A DNA stretch of 64,000 bases, from positions 248,001 through 312,000 of the forward strand of contig NZ_PDJJ01000001.1 in assembly GCF_002563715.1 (NCBI RefSeq), given 5' to 3'. The notes beneath the pieces are model-generated. The model ran no database searches and had not been told where the DNA came from. It saw nothing but the letters and a program-made list of their open reading frames with translations. Positions within the stretch are counted from its first letter, which is position 1. Each line of letters opens with the position of its first letter. This stretch comes from Isoptericola jiangsuensis (GTDB lineage: Bacteria; Actinomycetota; Actinomycetes; Actinomycetales; Cellulomonadaceae). Both the position numbers and the translations under genes were made by a program. Shown here in pieces: positions 16,238 through 24,790 of this stretch.

Positions 16238-17413
16238 ATGCGGTTCCGGCACCCCGACGGCACCCTGCTGCACGTCTCGTACGGCACGAACGTCCACCCC
16301 GCGCAGGACACGGACGGCCTGCACGACCAGCTCCGCCGGTTCGCCGGTCCCGTGCGCCGCCGCCTCGACGTCGACCGGCTCGGGCTCGGCCTGTGGCTCC
16401 CCGCCCGCGCGGTGCACGAGCTCGCGGCCGACCCGGGCCGCGCCGACGACCTGCGGGCCGCCCTCGACCGCGAGGGCCTGGAGGTCGTGACCGTCAACGC
16501 GTTCCCCTTCGGCGACTTCCACGCCCCCGTGGTGAAGAAGGCGGTCTACCTGCCGGACTGGACGGACGACGCACGCCTCGACTACACGCTCGACGCGGCC
16601 CGCGTGCTGGCCGCGCTGCTGCCCGACGACGTCGACCGCGGCAGCATCAGCACCCTCCCGCTGGCCTGGCGCGACCCCTGGGACGCGGGCCGCGCCGCCG
16701 CCGCCCGCGACCGGCTCGACCGGCTCGCGGACGGCCTCGCGAAGGTCGAGGCCGACACCGGGCGGAGCGTCCGGGTCGCGTTCGAGCCCGAGCCGGGGTG
16801 CGTCGGCGAGACCGCGACGGGACTCGCCGAGCACCTGGCCGGCGTCGACGCGGGACGCCTCGGCGTCTGCCTCGACCTGTGCCACCTCGCCTGCGAGTTC
16901 GAGGACCCGGCCGCGGCGCTGGCCGCCGTCGCGGGGGCCGGGCTCGACGTCGTCAAGACGCAGGTGTCCGCCGCCCTGCACTGCCCGGACCCGCGCGACC
17001 CGGCGGCGCTGGCCGCGCTGGAGGAGTTCGTCGAGGCGCGGTTCCTGCACCAGACGCGGGTGCTGCGCGACGGTGGCGTGGTGCGCTGCGACGACCTGCC
17101 CGACGCCCTCGGTCGCACGGGTGCTCCCGGGCTGCCGACGGACGGGCCGTGGCGCGTGCACGTGCACGTCCCGCTGCACGCCCGGCCCCGTGCGCCCCCG
17201 GCGAGCACGACGGACGTGCTCGGCGACGCCCTCGACCGGCTGGTGGGCGGGCCGCACCCGCTGGTCGACCACCTGGAGACCGAGACGTACACGTGGTCGG
17301 TGCTGCCCGAGGACCTGCGCCCCGTCGACGACGACGGGCTCGTGGTGGGCATCGCGGCCGAGCTCGACTGGACCCGGGGGCAGCTCGTCGCCCGGGGGAT
17401 GGAGGCGCTGTGA
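16238..17413 (+). CDS. eboE: EboE-like TIM-barrel metabolite traffic protein
   Basis: 391 aa. The opening HVSYGTNVHPAQDTDGL and LGLGLWLPARAVHEL, then VVTVNAFPFGDFHAPVVKKAVYLPDW (split) and FEPEPGCV, CLDLCHLACEFEDP, are the EboE pattern, an AP-endonuclease/xylose-isomerase-like barrel. The C-terminal third (WRVHVHVPLHARP, DHLETETYTWSVLPEDLR) is also conserved in the family. Reaction unknown. It starts at the ATG one base after the eboB stop. Its own stop overlaps the following GTG. Confidence 0.87.
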   Translation: MRFRHPDGTLLHVSYGTNVHPAQDTDGLHDQLRRFAGPVRRRLDVDRLGLGLWLPARAVHELAADPGRADDLRAALDREGLEVVTVNAFPFGDFHAPVVKKAVYLPDWTDDARLDYTLDAARVLAALLPDDVDRGSISTLPLAWRDPWDAGRAAAARDRLDRLADGLAKVEADTGRSVRVAFEPEPGCVGETATGLAEHLAGVDAGRLGVCLDLCHLACEFEDPAAALAAVAGAGLDVVKTQVSAALHCPDPRDPAALAALEEFVEARFLHQTRVLRDGGVVRCDDLPDALGRTGAPGLPTDGPWRVHVHVPLHARPRAPPASTTDVLGDALDRLVGGPHPLVDHLETETYTWSVLPEDLRPVDDDGLVVGIAAELDWTRGQLVARGMEAL

Positions 17414-18840
17414 ACCGGCTGCTCGTCCTGGACGTCGTGGGGCTGACTCCCCGCCTGCTGGAGCACATGCCGCGCCTGCGCGCGGTGGCGGAGGGCGGGT
17501 CGCGGGCGGGCCTCGGCACGGTGCTGCCCGCGGTGACCTGCTCGGTGCAGGCCACGTTCCTCACCGGGCTCCTGCCCCGTGACCACGGGATCGTGGGCAA
17601 CGGCTGGTACTTCCGCGACCTCGGCGAGCCGCTGCTGTGGCGCCAGCACCACGGCCTGGTCGCGGGGGAGAAGGTGTGGGAGACGATCCGGCGGGAGCGG
17701 CCCGGGTACCGGGTCGCGAACGTCTGCTGGTGGTACGCGATGGGGTCCACCGCGGACACCACGGTGACGCCCCGGCCCGTCTACCACGCGGACGGGCGCA
17801 AGGACCCGGACTGCTGGACGTGGCCGCCGTCCCTGCACGACGAGCTCGTCGAGCGGCACGGGCCGTTCCCCCTGTTCACGTACTGGGGCCCGACGGCGGG
17901 CATCGCGTCGTCGCGGTGGATCGTCGCGGCGGCCCGGGACCTGATGCCGGACCACGACCTCACGCTGGTGTACGTGCCGCACCTCGACTACGCCCTGCAG
18001 CGGTTCGGCCCGGACGCCCCGCAGGCGGCGGCCGCCGCGCGCGAGGTCGACGAGGTGCTCGCCCCGCTGCTGGACGACGCCGCCCGCACGGGCACCACGG
18101 TGGTGGCGCTCAGCGAGTACGGCATCACGCCGGCCCGCCGCCCGGTGGACGTCAACCGGGTGCTGCGCCGCGAGGGGCTGCTGCACGTGCACCACAACGC
18201 GACCGGCGAGCTGCTGGACCCGTGGACGTCGCGCGCGTTCGCGGTGGCCGACCACCAGGTCGCGCACGTCTACGTGCCCGACCCGGCCGACCGTGACCGT
18301 GTGGCCGAGCTGCTGGCCGCGACGGACGGCGTGGCCGAGGTCCTGGACGACGCCGGCAAGGCGGAGCACGGTCTGGACCACGACCGGGCGGGCGACCTCG
18401 TGCTCGTCGCGGAGCCGGACGCCTGGTTCACGTACTACTACTGGCTCGACGACGCCGTGGCACCCGACTTCGCGCGGTCCGTCGAGATCCACAAGAAGCC
18501 CGGCTACGACCCCGCCGAGCTGTTCTGGGACCCGGCCGACCGGTGGGCGAAGGCCCGGGCGGTGGCCCACGTGGCGCGCAAGAAGCTGGGGCTGCGCTCG
18601 ACGATGCGGGTGGTGCCGCTCGACCCGTCGCCCGTGGGCGGCTCGCACGGCCGTCTCCCGGCGGACCCGGCCGACGGGCCGGTGCTGCTGTGCTCGGACC
18701 CGGTGGGCCTGCCGGAGCACGTCCCCGCGACGCAGGTGCGGGACCTGCTGGTGGGGCTCGCGACGGGCGTCAGCCGGCCGGTACCGCCTCCGGAGCCGGT
18801 GCGGGCGTCGGCAGGACGAGGGGCGTCACGGGACGGGTGA
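17410..18840 (+). CDS. eboF: EboF-like alkaline phosphatase/phosphodiesterase
   Basis: 476 aa, nucleotide pyrophosphatase/alkaline phosphatase superfamily: LLVLDVVGLTPRLLEHMP, catalytic-threonine region LPAVTCSVQATFLTGLLPRDHGIVGNGW (split), SEYGITPARRPVDVN, FAVADHQVAHVYVPD. Metal ligands Asp/Thr/Asp/His are in place. This class cleaves phosphomonoesters or diesters and closes the ebo operon here. The last ~70 bp overlap the convergent ROK gene, whose 3' end is read on the other strand. The C-terminal Pro/Arg/Gly tail is probably not conserved. Confidence 0.85.
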   Translation: MNRLLVLDVVGLTPRLLEHMPRLRAVAEGGSRAGLGTVLPAVTCSVQATFLTGLLPRDHGIVGNGWYFRDLGEPLLWRQHHGLVAGEKVWETIRRERPGYRVANVCWWYAMGSTADTTVTPRPVYHADGRKDPDCWTWPPSLHDELVERHGPFPLFTYWGPTAGIASSRWIVAAARDLMPDHDLTLVYVPHLDYALQRFGPDAPQAAAAAREVDEVLAPLLDDAARTGTTVVALSEYGITPARRPVDVNRVLRREGLLHVHHNATGELLDPWTSRAFAVADHQVAHVYVPDPADRDRVAELLAATDGVAEVLDDAGKAEHGLDHDRAGDLVLVAEPDAWFTYYYWLDDAVAPDFARSVEIHKKPGYDPAELFWDPADRWAKARAVAHVARKKLGLRSTMRVVPLDPSPVGGSHGRLPADPADGPVLLCSDPVGLPEHVPATQVRDLLVGLATGVSRPVPPPEPVRASAGRGASRDG

Positions 18841-19993
18841 GCAGCCCCGGCGTCGCGAACGCGTGCTCGATGGCGAGCCACGCGCCGCCGAGCGAGCCCG
18901 CGCTCGCCCCCGTCCGGCTGGTCGTGACGCGCAGGTTCTGCGTGGCCAGCGGCAGGGGCCGCGCGTAGACGACCTCCCGGATCCCGGCGACGAGGTGCTC
19001 GCCGACGCGCGCCATCGACCCGCCCACGACGATGGCGGACGGGTTGAGCAGGCTGACGCAGGACGCGAGGACGGCGCCCACGGCCCGGCCCGCGTCGCGG
19101 ACGGCGTTCGCGGCGACGGGCGACCCGCCGCGCACGAGCTCCACGATGTCGTCGTTCGTGACGGCGTCGACGCCCTGCGTGCGCAGCCGCGCGGCGACGG
19201 CCGCGCTGCCGGCGATGGCCTCCAGGCAGCCGGTGTTGCCGCACGTGCAGGGGACGGGGTCGCCGCCGGGGACGGCGACGTGCCCGAGGTCGCCCGCGCT
19301 GCCCTGCGCCCCGCGGTGGACGCGGCCGTCGGCGATGATGCCCGCCCCGATGCCGGTGGCGATCTTGACGAACAGCAGGTGGCCGACGTGGGGGAGGGCC
19401 GAGGAGTGCTCGGCGAGCGCCATGAGGTTGACGTCGTTGTCGACGAGCACGGGAGCGCTCCCAAGGCGGGTGTGCAGGTGACCCGCGACGTCGTGGCCGT
19501 CCCACCCGGGCATGATCGGCGGCTTGGTGGGGCGACCCGTGGCGTGGTCGACGGGACCGGGCAGGCCGACGCCGACGCCGGCGAGGTCCGCGAGGTCCCG
19601 GTCGGCGCGGTCCAGGAGGTCGTGCAGGACGTCGACGACCTGGTCGAGGACGGGGCCGGGGCCGCTGGCGATCCGTAGCTCGACGCGGTGGGCCAGGATC
19701 TCGTGGGCGGCGAGGTCGGTGAGCACGATGCGCGCGTGGGTGGCGCCCAGGTCGACGCCGGCGACGATGCGGGCGCCGGGGTCGAACGCGAAGGTGCTGG
19801 CGGGCCGGCCGCCGGTGGACCCGGCGTCTCCGGTGGGGGTGACCAGGCCGAGGGCGAGCAGGTCGTCGACGCGGGTCGACATGGTGGACCGGGAGACGCC
19901 GATCTCGCGGGCGAGCTGCGCCCGCGTGCGGGGCCGGCCGTCGCGGAGCGCGCGGAGCACGGGTGTGAGGTCGTCGTACACCGGCGTCGTCAT
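18770..19993 (-). CDS. ROK-family transcriptional repressor
   Basis: 407 aa from the ATG at 19993. An upstream in-frame TTG at 20005 is less likely. Winged helix at residues ~10-60 (RAQLAREIGVSRSTMSTRVDDLLALGLV), then the ROK sugar-kinase-like fold with GVDLGATHARIVLTDL, GVGVGLPGPVD, DNDVNLMALAEH, and the zinc-binding CTCGNTGCLEAIA (~236-248). ROK repressors release DNA on binding a sugar or sugar phosphate. It lies between the ebo-type operon and the secreted dehydrogenase unit, whose promoters look alike, and is the obvious candidate regulator of both. Its 3' end overlaps the phosphodiesterase gene by 71 bp. Confidence 0.9.
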   Translation of the reverse strand: MTTPVYDDLTPVLRALRDGRPRTRAQLAREIGVSRSTMSTRVDDLLALGLVTPTGDAGSTGGRPASTFAFDPGARIVAGVDLGATHARIVLTDLAAHEILAHRVELRIASGPGPVLDQVVDVLHDLLDRADRDLADLAGVGVGLPGPVDHATGRPTKPPIMPGWDGHDVAGHLHTRLGSAPVLVDNDVNLMALAEHSSALPHVGHLLFVKIATGIGAGIIADGRVHRGAQGSAGDLGHVAVPGGDPVPCTCGNTGCLEAIAGSAAVAARLRTQGVDAVTNDDIVELVRGGSPVAANAVRDAGRAVGAVLASCVSLLNPSAIVVGGSMARVGEHLVAGIREVVYARPLPLATQNLRVTTSRTGASAGSLGGAWLAIEHAFATPGLLTRPVTPLVLPTPAPAPEAVPAG

Positions 19994-20058
19994 GGGACCA
20001 GTCAACCACGTTCGACCACCCGTGACGCGTTAACTGGTAGCGAGTTGACGTCTTTTGC

Positions 20059-20086
20059 TTGACGTTTGGCAGAAGTGCGCTACTGT
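20059..20086 (+). promoter_or_regulatory. Promoter of the secreted dehydrogenase unit
   Basis: TTGACG (20059-20064), 16-bp spacer, TACTGT (20081-20086). It shares TTTGCTTGAC over the -35 and CCGTGGTCA..GACGAC just after the expected start site with the ebo-type promoter, at the same distances. Transcription from ~20093 gives a leader of about 300 nt before the dehydrogenase start. Confidence 0.7.
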
Positions 20087-20400
20087 CGTGCCCGTGGTCA
20101 GAGACGACCAGGTAGCACCGACGCTGCCCAGCACAGCCGGGACCGCGTCCGCCTCGCACGGCGGCGCCGTCCCCCGACCGGGGTGCCCACGGCACTCCCA
20201 GCTCGCCGCGCCCGACCAGGACCACGGTGGACGACGGTGGACGACGGGGCAGCACGCCCCACGACGTACGAACGGGCCGGGGACCGGACCCCTGACCCGA
20301 CGCATCACGTGAGAGACCCCGCCGTGAGCCGGATCCGTCGTGGCAGCGACGGGGCGAGCGGCGGGGCCCTCACGCACTTGACCTCGAAGGGGAGTGCACG
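20087..20400 (+). other. ~300-nt transcribed leader of the dehydrogenase gene
   Basis: Between the promoter and the GTG at 20401 lies a leader holding an open frame from a GTG at 20094 (7 nt after the -10) to 20312, 72 codons. It is low in complexity and unsupported by homology. The leader also contains a 17-bp sequence (20115-20131) repeated before the next gene at 23798-23814. A leader peptide or RNA control element is possible. Confidence 0.35.
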
Positions 20401-23400
20401 GTGAATTCTAGGCGTTCACGGCTCGTCGCCGCCCTCGCGGCGGCCACGGTGGCCCTCGCGATACCCGTCACGGCCGCGGCCCACGACGGCATCGACCACG
20501 GGACCGAGGAGGGCGCCGAGGCGGCGCTCGACTGGTCCAACTACGAGAAGATCCTGCTGACCAAGGACGTCGGCGAACCGATCGGCATGTCCGTCATGCC
20601 CGACGGCAGCGTGCTGCACAGCGCTCGCAACGGCGACATCCGGCACACCGACCCGGCGACCGGCGTCACCAGGATCGTCAACACCATCGACGTGTACGCC
20701 AACTCCGAGGACGGCCTGCAGACGGTCACGCTCGCCCCCGACTTCGAGGAGTCCGGCTGGGTGTACCTGTACTACGCGCCGCGGGTCATGGAGGGCGACG
20801 CCTACCCGACCACCACGCCGACCGGCTCGGCCCCCAACTCGCTGCCCGCCGGCGAGGACGCCTCCTACTGGGACCAGTGGCTGGGCTACAACCAGCTCAC
20901 GCGCGTCCAGTGGGACGCCGACGCCGAGGCGCTCGACCTGAGCACCGAGCAGGTCATCCTCCAGGTCGAGGTCCAGCGCGGCCAGTGCTGCCACGTGGGT
21001 GGTGACGTCGACTTCGACGCCGAGGGCAACGTCTACCTGTCGACCGGCGACAACACCCCGGCCAGCACGCCCGGTGCCAACGGGTTCGCCCCGAACAACA
21101 ACGCGCCGGGCATGAACCCCGGGTTCGACTCGCGGCGCGGCGCCGGCAGCACCAACGACCTGCGCGGCGCGATCCTGCGCGTCACCGTCCAGGACGACGG
21201 CAGCTACACGATCCCCGAGGGGAACCTCTTCGAGCCGGGGACCGAGGGCACGCGCCCGGAGATCTTCGTCATGGGCCTGCGCAACCCGTTCCGGATCGAC
21301 GTCGACGACGCCACCGGGGCCGTGAGCTGGGGCGACTACGGTCCCGACTCCGGCACGGCGAGCGCGGAGCGCGGCCCGATGGGCTACGTCGAGTGGCAGA
21401 GCACCACGGTGCCGCTCAACGGCGGCTGGCCGTACTGCCACGGCCCGAACGCGAACTACAACGAGTGGGACTTCGCCACCGCGACGCCGGGCCCGTGGTT
21501 CGACTGCGAGGCGGGCGCGGAGAACAACTCCACGTGGAACACCGGCCTCGACGTCCTGCCGCCGGCGACGGCCCCGCAGGTCTACTACGGCGACAACCCG
21601 GGCGACCAGCCGTTCGACGAGTTCGTGACGTTCGACGCGCAGGGCGGGCAGGGCCCGATGGGCGGCCCGACCTTCACCTACGACCCGGAGGGCCCGGACA
21701 CCCAGTGGCCCGAGTACTGGGACGGCAAGGCGTTCTTCTACGAGTTCTCCCAGGACTACATCGCCGCGCTGACCGTCCCGGATCGTGACGGCCCGGTGAC
21801 GCACGTCGAGCAGGTGCTGCCCAACGCGGCGCTGCGCGACAACGTCCAGGCGATCACCGACAGCCCGATCGACATGGAGTTCGGCCCCGACGGCTCGCTC
21901 TACATCCTCGACTACGGCAACGGCTTCTTCCGGCAGAACCCGGAGGCCGGCCTCTACCGCGTCGACTACGCCGAGGGCAACAAGTCGCCGACGGCCGTCA
22001 TCGCCGCGGACCAGATCTCGTCCTCCGAGGCGCCGCTGACCGTCAACCTCGACGGCTCCGGCTCATCCGACCCCGAGGGCGGCGAGCTCACCTACTCCTG
22101 GGACCTCGACGGTGACGGGACGTTCGACGAGACCGGCGTGCAGGTGACCACCACCTACACCGAGCTCGGCCAGTACACGGTGCGCCTGCGCGTCACCGAC
22201 CCGGCCGGCCGCACGGGCCTCACCTCCCGCAAGATCACCGTCGGCAACGTGGCGCCCACCCTGTCCGCGGACGCGCCGCCGAACGGCGGGTTCTTCGGCT
22301 GGGGCGACGCCGTGCCGTACTCGTTCAGCACGACCGACCCCGAGGACGGCACCGCGACGGTGTGCTCGAACGTGTCCTGGACCTTCGGGCTGGGCCACGA
22401 CACGCACGCCCACCCCGAGGTGCTCGGCAGCGGCTGCTCGGGCGCCTGGGCCACCCCGGTCGACGCGCCGGAGCACGGCGTGACGGAGAAGCTGTTCGGC
22501 GTCGTCGTCGCGACCTACACCGACCGCGGCAACGGTGACATCCCGCCGGCCTCCGACGAGGTCTCCCTGATCCTCAACCCGTTCACGCAGGAGGCCGAGC
22601 ACGCCGACACCCTGTCCGGCGTGGAGGTCGTCCAGGACGACACCGCGGGCGGCCTGTCCAAGGTCGTCTCGTTCGACGCCGGTGACCACCTCGCCTACGA
22701 CCCGGTGAACTTCTCCGGGATCGACGGCGTCGAGGTCCGCGGCTCCGGCGACGGCACGATCGCGCTCCGCTGGGGCTCGGCCGACGCCGAGCCGTTCGCC
22801 ACCGCCGAGATCTCCTCGGCCGGCTGGTCCGCGGTCCAGGCGGACGTCACGGCGTTCCCCGAGGGCACCGGCGAGCTGTTCGTCACGTCCACCGGGGGCG
22901 TCGAGCTCGACACCCTGACGTTCCAGGGCGACGGCGTCACCGACATCACCGCCCCGGAGGTCGGGCACACCCTCAACCCGGCGCAGCCCACCGGGGACAA
23001 CGGCTGGTACACCGGCGCCGTGAACCTCGGCATCGTGTTCACCGACAACGGCACGATGGCGAGCGCCGAGTACTCGTTCGACGGCGGGCAGACGTGGGCC
23101 AACTTCCCGTACTTCCCGCAGTTCAACTTCCTCGGGACGGCGACGATCTCCGGCGACGGCGTCCACGAGGTCCTGTACCGGGCCACGGACACCGGCGGGA
23201 ACGTGTCCGAGGTCGGCTCGGTGACGGTGCGCATCGACGGCACCGACCCCGAGGTCGCCGTGACCGGCGTGGCGGACGGCGACGAGCCCGGCTCGTCGCA
23301 GACCGTCGACCTCGGCGTCGAGGCCACCGACGCGACGTCCGGCGTCGCGTCGTCGGGCCTCACCCTCGACGGCGAGGCGGTCGAGCCGGGCGAGCTCGAC

Positions 23401-23721
23401 CTGTGGACGCTGGACCTCGGCGAGCACGTGCTCGTCGCGACCGCCACCGACGAGGCCGGCAACTCGACCGAGACCACCGTGACGTTCACCGTCACGACCT
23501 CCGTCGAGGACCTCGCCGCCCACGTCGACCGGCTCCGCGCCGACGGTGCCCTGACGAAGGCCGAGGCCGCCCGCCTCGACGCCTTCCTCGGGCAGGCCAC
23601 GCGTCACCTGGCCGCCGGCCGGGACGCCCAGGCCGCCGCCGCGCTGGAGAAGTTCGCCGCTGCGACCGACGAGGAGGTGCTCGTCCGCGACGCCCAGGCG
23701 ATCGTCGCGGAGCTCGGCTGA
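20401..23721 (+). CDS. Secreted PQQ-type sugar dehydrogenase with PKD, CBM6-like, Ig-like and FIVAR-like modules
   Basis: 1106 aa, GTG start after GAAGGGGAG. Signal peptide LVAALAAATVALAIPVTAAA. Residues ~45-525 form the glucose/sorbosone dehydrogenase beta-propeller (GQCCHVGGDVDFDAEGNVYL, VMGLRNPFRIDVD, DSPIDMEFGPDGSLYILDYG). Residues ~530-615 are a PKD domain (NLDGSGSSDPEGGELTYSWD), then an Ig-like region. Residues ~735-845 resemble CBM6 (EAEHADTLSG, GDHLAYDPVNFSGIDGVEVR). OmpL47/Ig-like repeats follow, then a helical FIVAR-like end (LAAHVDRLRADGALTKAEA). Probable role: oxidation of a polysaccharide-associated sugar outside the cell. A hairpin terminator follows. Confidence 0.88.
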   Translation: MNSRRSRLVAALAAATVALAIPVTAAAHDGIDHGTEEGAEAALDWSNYEKILLTKDVGEPIGMSVMPDGSVLHSARNGDIRHTDPATGVTRIVNTIDVYANSEDGLQTVTLAPDFEESGWVYLYYAPRVMEGDAYPTTTPTGSAPNSLPAGEDASYWDQWLGYNQLTRVQWDADAEALDLSTEQVILQVEVQRGQCCHVGGDVDFDAEGNVYLSTGDNTPASTPGANGFAPNNNAPGMNPGFDSRRGAGSTNDLRGAILRVTVQDDGSYTIPEGNLFEPGTEGTRPEIFVMGLRNPFRIDVDDATGAVSWGDYGPDSGTASAERGPMGYVEWQSTTVPLNGGWPYCHGPNANYNEWDFATATPGPWFDCEAGAENNSTWNTGLDVLPPATAPQVYYGDNPGDQPFDEFVTFDAQGGQGPMGGPTFTYDPEGPDTQWPEYWDGKAFFYEFSQDYIAALTVPDRDGPVTHVEQVLPNAALRDNVQAITDSPIDMEFGPDGSLYILDYGNGFFRQNPEAGLYRVDYAEGNKSPTAVIAADQISSSEAPLTVNLDGSGSSDPEGGELTYSWDLDGDGTFDETGVQVTTTYTELGQYTVRLRVTDPAGRTGLTSRKITVGNVAPTLSADAPPNGGFFGWGDAVPYSFSTTDPEDGTATVCSNVSWTFGLGHDTHAHPEVLGSGCSGAWATPVDAPEHGVTEKLFGVVVATYTDRGNGDIPPASDEVSLILNPFTQEAEHADTLSGVEVVQDDTAGGLSKVVSFDAGDHLAYDPVNFSGIDGVEVRGSGDGTIALRWGSADAEPFATAEISSAGWSAVQADVTAFPEGTGELFVTSTGGVELDTLTFQGDGVTDITAPEVGHTLNPAQPTGDNGWYTGAVNLGIVFTDNGTMASAEYSFDGGQTWANFPYFPQFNFLGTATISGDGVHEVLYRATDTGGNVSEVGSVTVRIDGTDPEVAVTGVADGDEPGSSQTVDLGVEATDATSGVASSGLTLDGEAVEPGELDLWTLDLGEHVLVATATDEAGNSTETTVTFTVTTSVEDLAAHVDRLRADGALTKAEAARLDAFLGQATRHLAAGRDAQAAAALEKFAAATDEEVLVRDAQAIVAELG

Positions 23722-23727
23722 ACCTCC

Positions 23728-23755
23728 GGGGGCGGGGCCGACCGGCCCCGCCCCC
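23728..23755 (+). terminator. 12-bp perfect hairpin after the dehydrogenase gene
   Basis: GGGGGCGGGGCC pairs perfectly with GGCCCCGCCCCC around GACC, beginning 7 nt after the stop codon. The next gene has its own strong ribosome-binding site 70 nt on, so this may be a partial terminator within a two-gene unit. Confidence 0.6.
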
Positions 23756-23831
23756 ACCTCCGGACGGCACCGCTGCCGTCCACCGGACCACCCGTGCAGC
23801 ACCGACGCTGCCCATCTGAGGAGGAACCCTC

Positions 23832-24779
23832 GTGAAGATCACCACCAAGACCCGTCGCATCCTGGCCACGTCCGCCCTCGGCGCCGTGCTCGCCGCCGGC
23901 GCCTTCGCCGCCGGTCCCGCCAGCGCCGTGCCCGAGCACCCCCACGCCGACGACTACCCCGGCCAGGGCCAGGGCCGGACCCTCCCGGCCAACAAGGTCG
24001 GCATCCAGCTGTTCAGCTACCTCGGCTGGCAGTCCCAGATCGGCATCGACGGTGTCCTCGACGAGCTCGAGGACGTCGGCCTGCGCAACGTGGAGCCGTT
24101 CGGCAACCCGGGGAGCTTCGGCTCCTACGGGAGCTACACCGCCGGGGAGTTCCGCGGCGAGCTGCGCGACCGCGGCATCAAGGCGCCCAGCTCGCACGGC
24201 AGCGTCGACGAGGCGACGTTCGACACCACCCTGCAGAACGCCAAGGACCTCGGGCAGAAGTTCGTCGGGTCCGGCGGCTTCGCGGCCCCCGGCATCCAGG
24301 GGGGCTACGACAACGTGGTCGCCACCGCCGAGACGATGAACCGGCTCGGCGAGCGCTCGGTGAAGAACGGCACCGGCAAGTTCTTCGGCCACAACCACGC
24401 GGGCGAGTTCCAGACGATGTACACGGACCCGGAGACGGGTGAGCTGAAGAGCGCCTGGCACATCCTCGAGGAGCACACCGACCCGCGCTACGTCGCGTTC
24501 GAGGTGGACGTCTACTGGGCCACCGCCGCGGGCGTCGACGTCGTCGACCTCCTGAACACGTACGGCGACCGGATCGACCTGCTCCACATCAAGGACGGCC
24601 ACGCCCCGTTCACCCGGGCCACCCTCACCGACGTCGGCGAGGGCGACATCGACTGGGCCCCGATCCTGCGGGCCGCCCACGGCAAGGTCGACTTCTACAT
24701 CCTGGAGCGCGACGGCGCCCCGAGCGACGTCGAGTTCGCGCAGGACAGCTTCGAGTACCTGACGAACCTGCGTTACTGA
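23832..24779 (+). CDS. Secreted sugar-phosphate isomerase/epimerase-type TIM-barrel protein
   Basis: 315 aa, GTG start behind GAGGAGGAACCCTC. Signal peptide RRILATSALGAVLAAGAFAA ending ASA. The barrel follows: VGIQLFSYLGWQSQIGIDGV, LRNVEPFGNPGSFGSYG, FFGHNHAGEFQTMY, RYVAFEVDVYWATAAGVDVV, DLLHIKDGHAP, VDFYILERDGA. The Glu/Asp/His metal-site pattern of xylose-isomerase-like enzymes is kept. Secreted members commonly neighbour ThuA or glucose/sorbosone dehydrogenase genes. Partnership with the upstream dehydrogenase on an extracellular sugar is likely. Confidence 0.87.
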   Translation: MKITTKTRRILATSALGAVLAAGAFAAGPASAVPEHPHADDYPGQGQGRTLPANKVGIQLFSYLGWQSQIGIDGVLDELEDVGLRNVEPFGNPGSFGSYGSYTAGEFRGELRDRGIKAPSSHGSVDEATFDTTLQNAKDLGQKFVGSGGFAAPGIQGGYDNVVATAETMNRLGERSVKNGTGKFFGHNHAGEFQTMYTDPETGELKSAWHILEEHTDPRYVAFEVDVYWATAAGVDVVDLLNTYGDRIDLLHIKDGHAPFTRATLTDVGEGDIDWAPILRAAHGKVDFYILERDGAPSDVEFAQDSFEYLTNLRY

Positions 24780-24790
24780 GCCCCGTCCCC

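Noticed and set aside
19994-20005. Upstream TTG start for the ROK gene
   Set aside because: An ATG four codons later precedes the conserved region and follows TTGACT at 6 nt in the pattern of other starts here.
20055-20312. Full open frame beginning at 20055 as a gene
   Set aside because: Its first codons overlap the -35 and -10 of the promoter. Only the part from the GTG at 20094 could be translated, and that is kept as a low-confidence observation.
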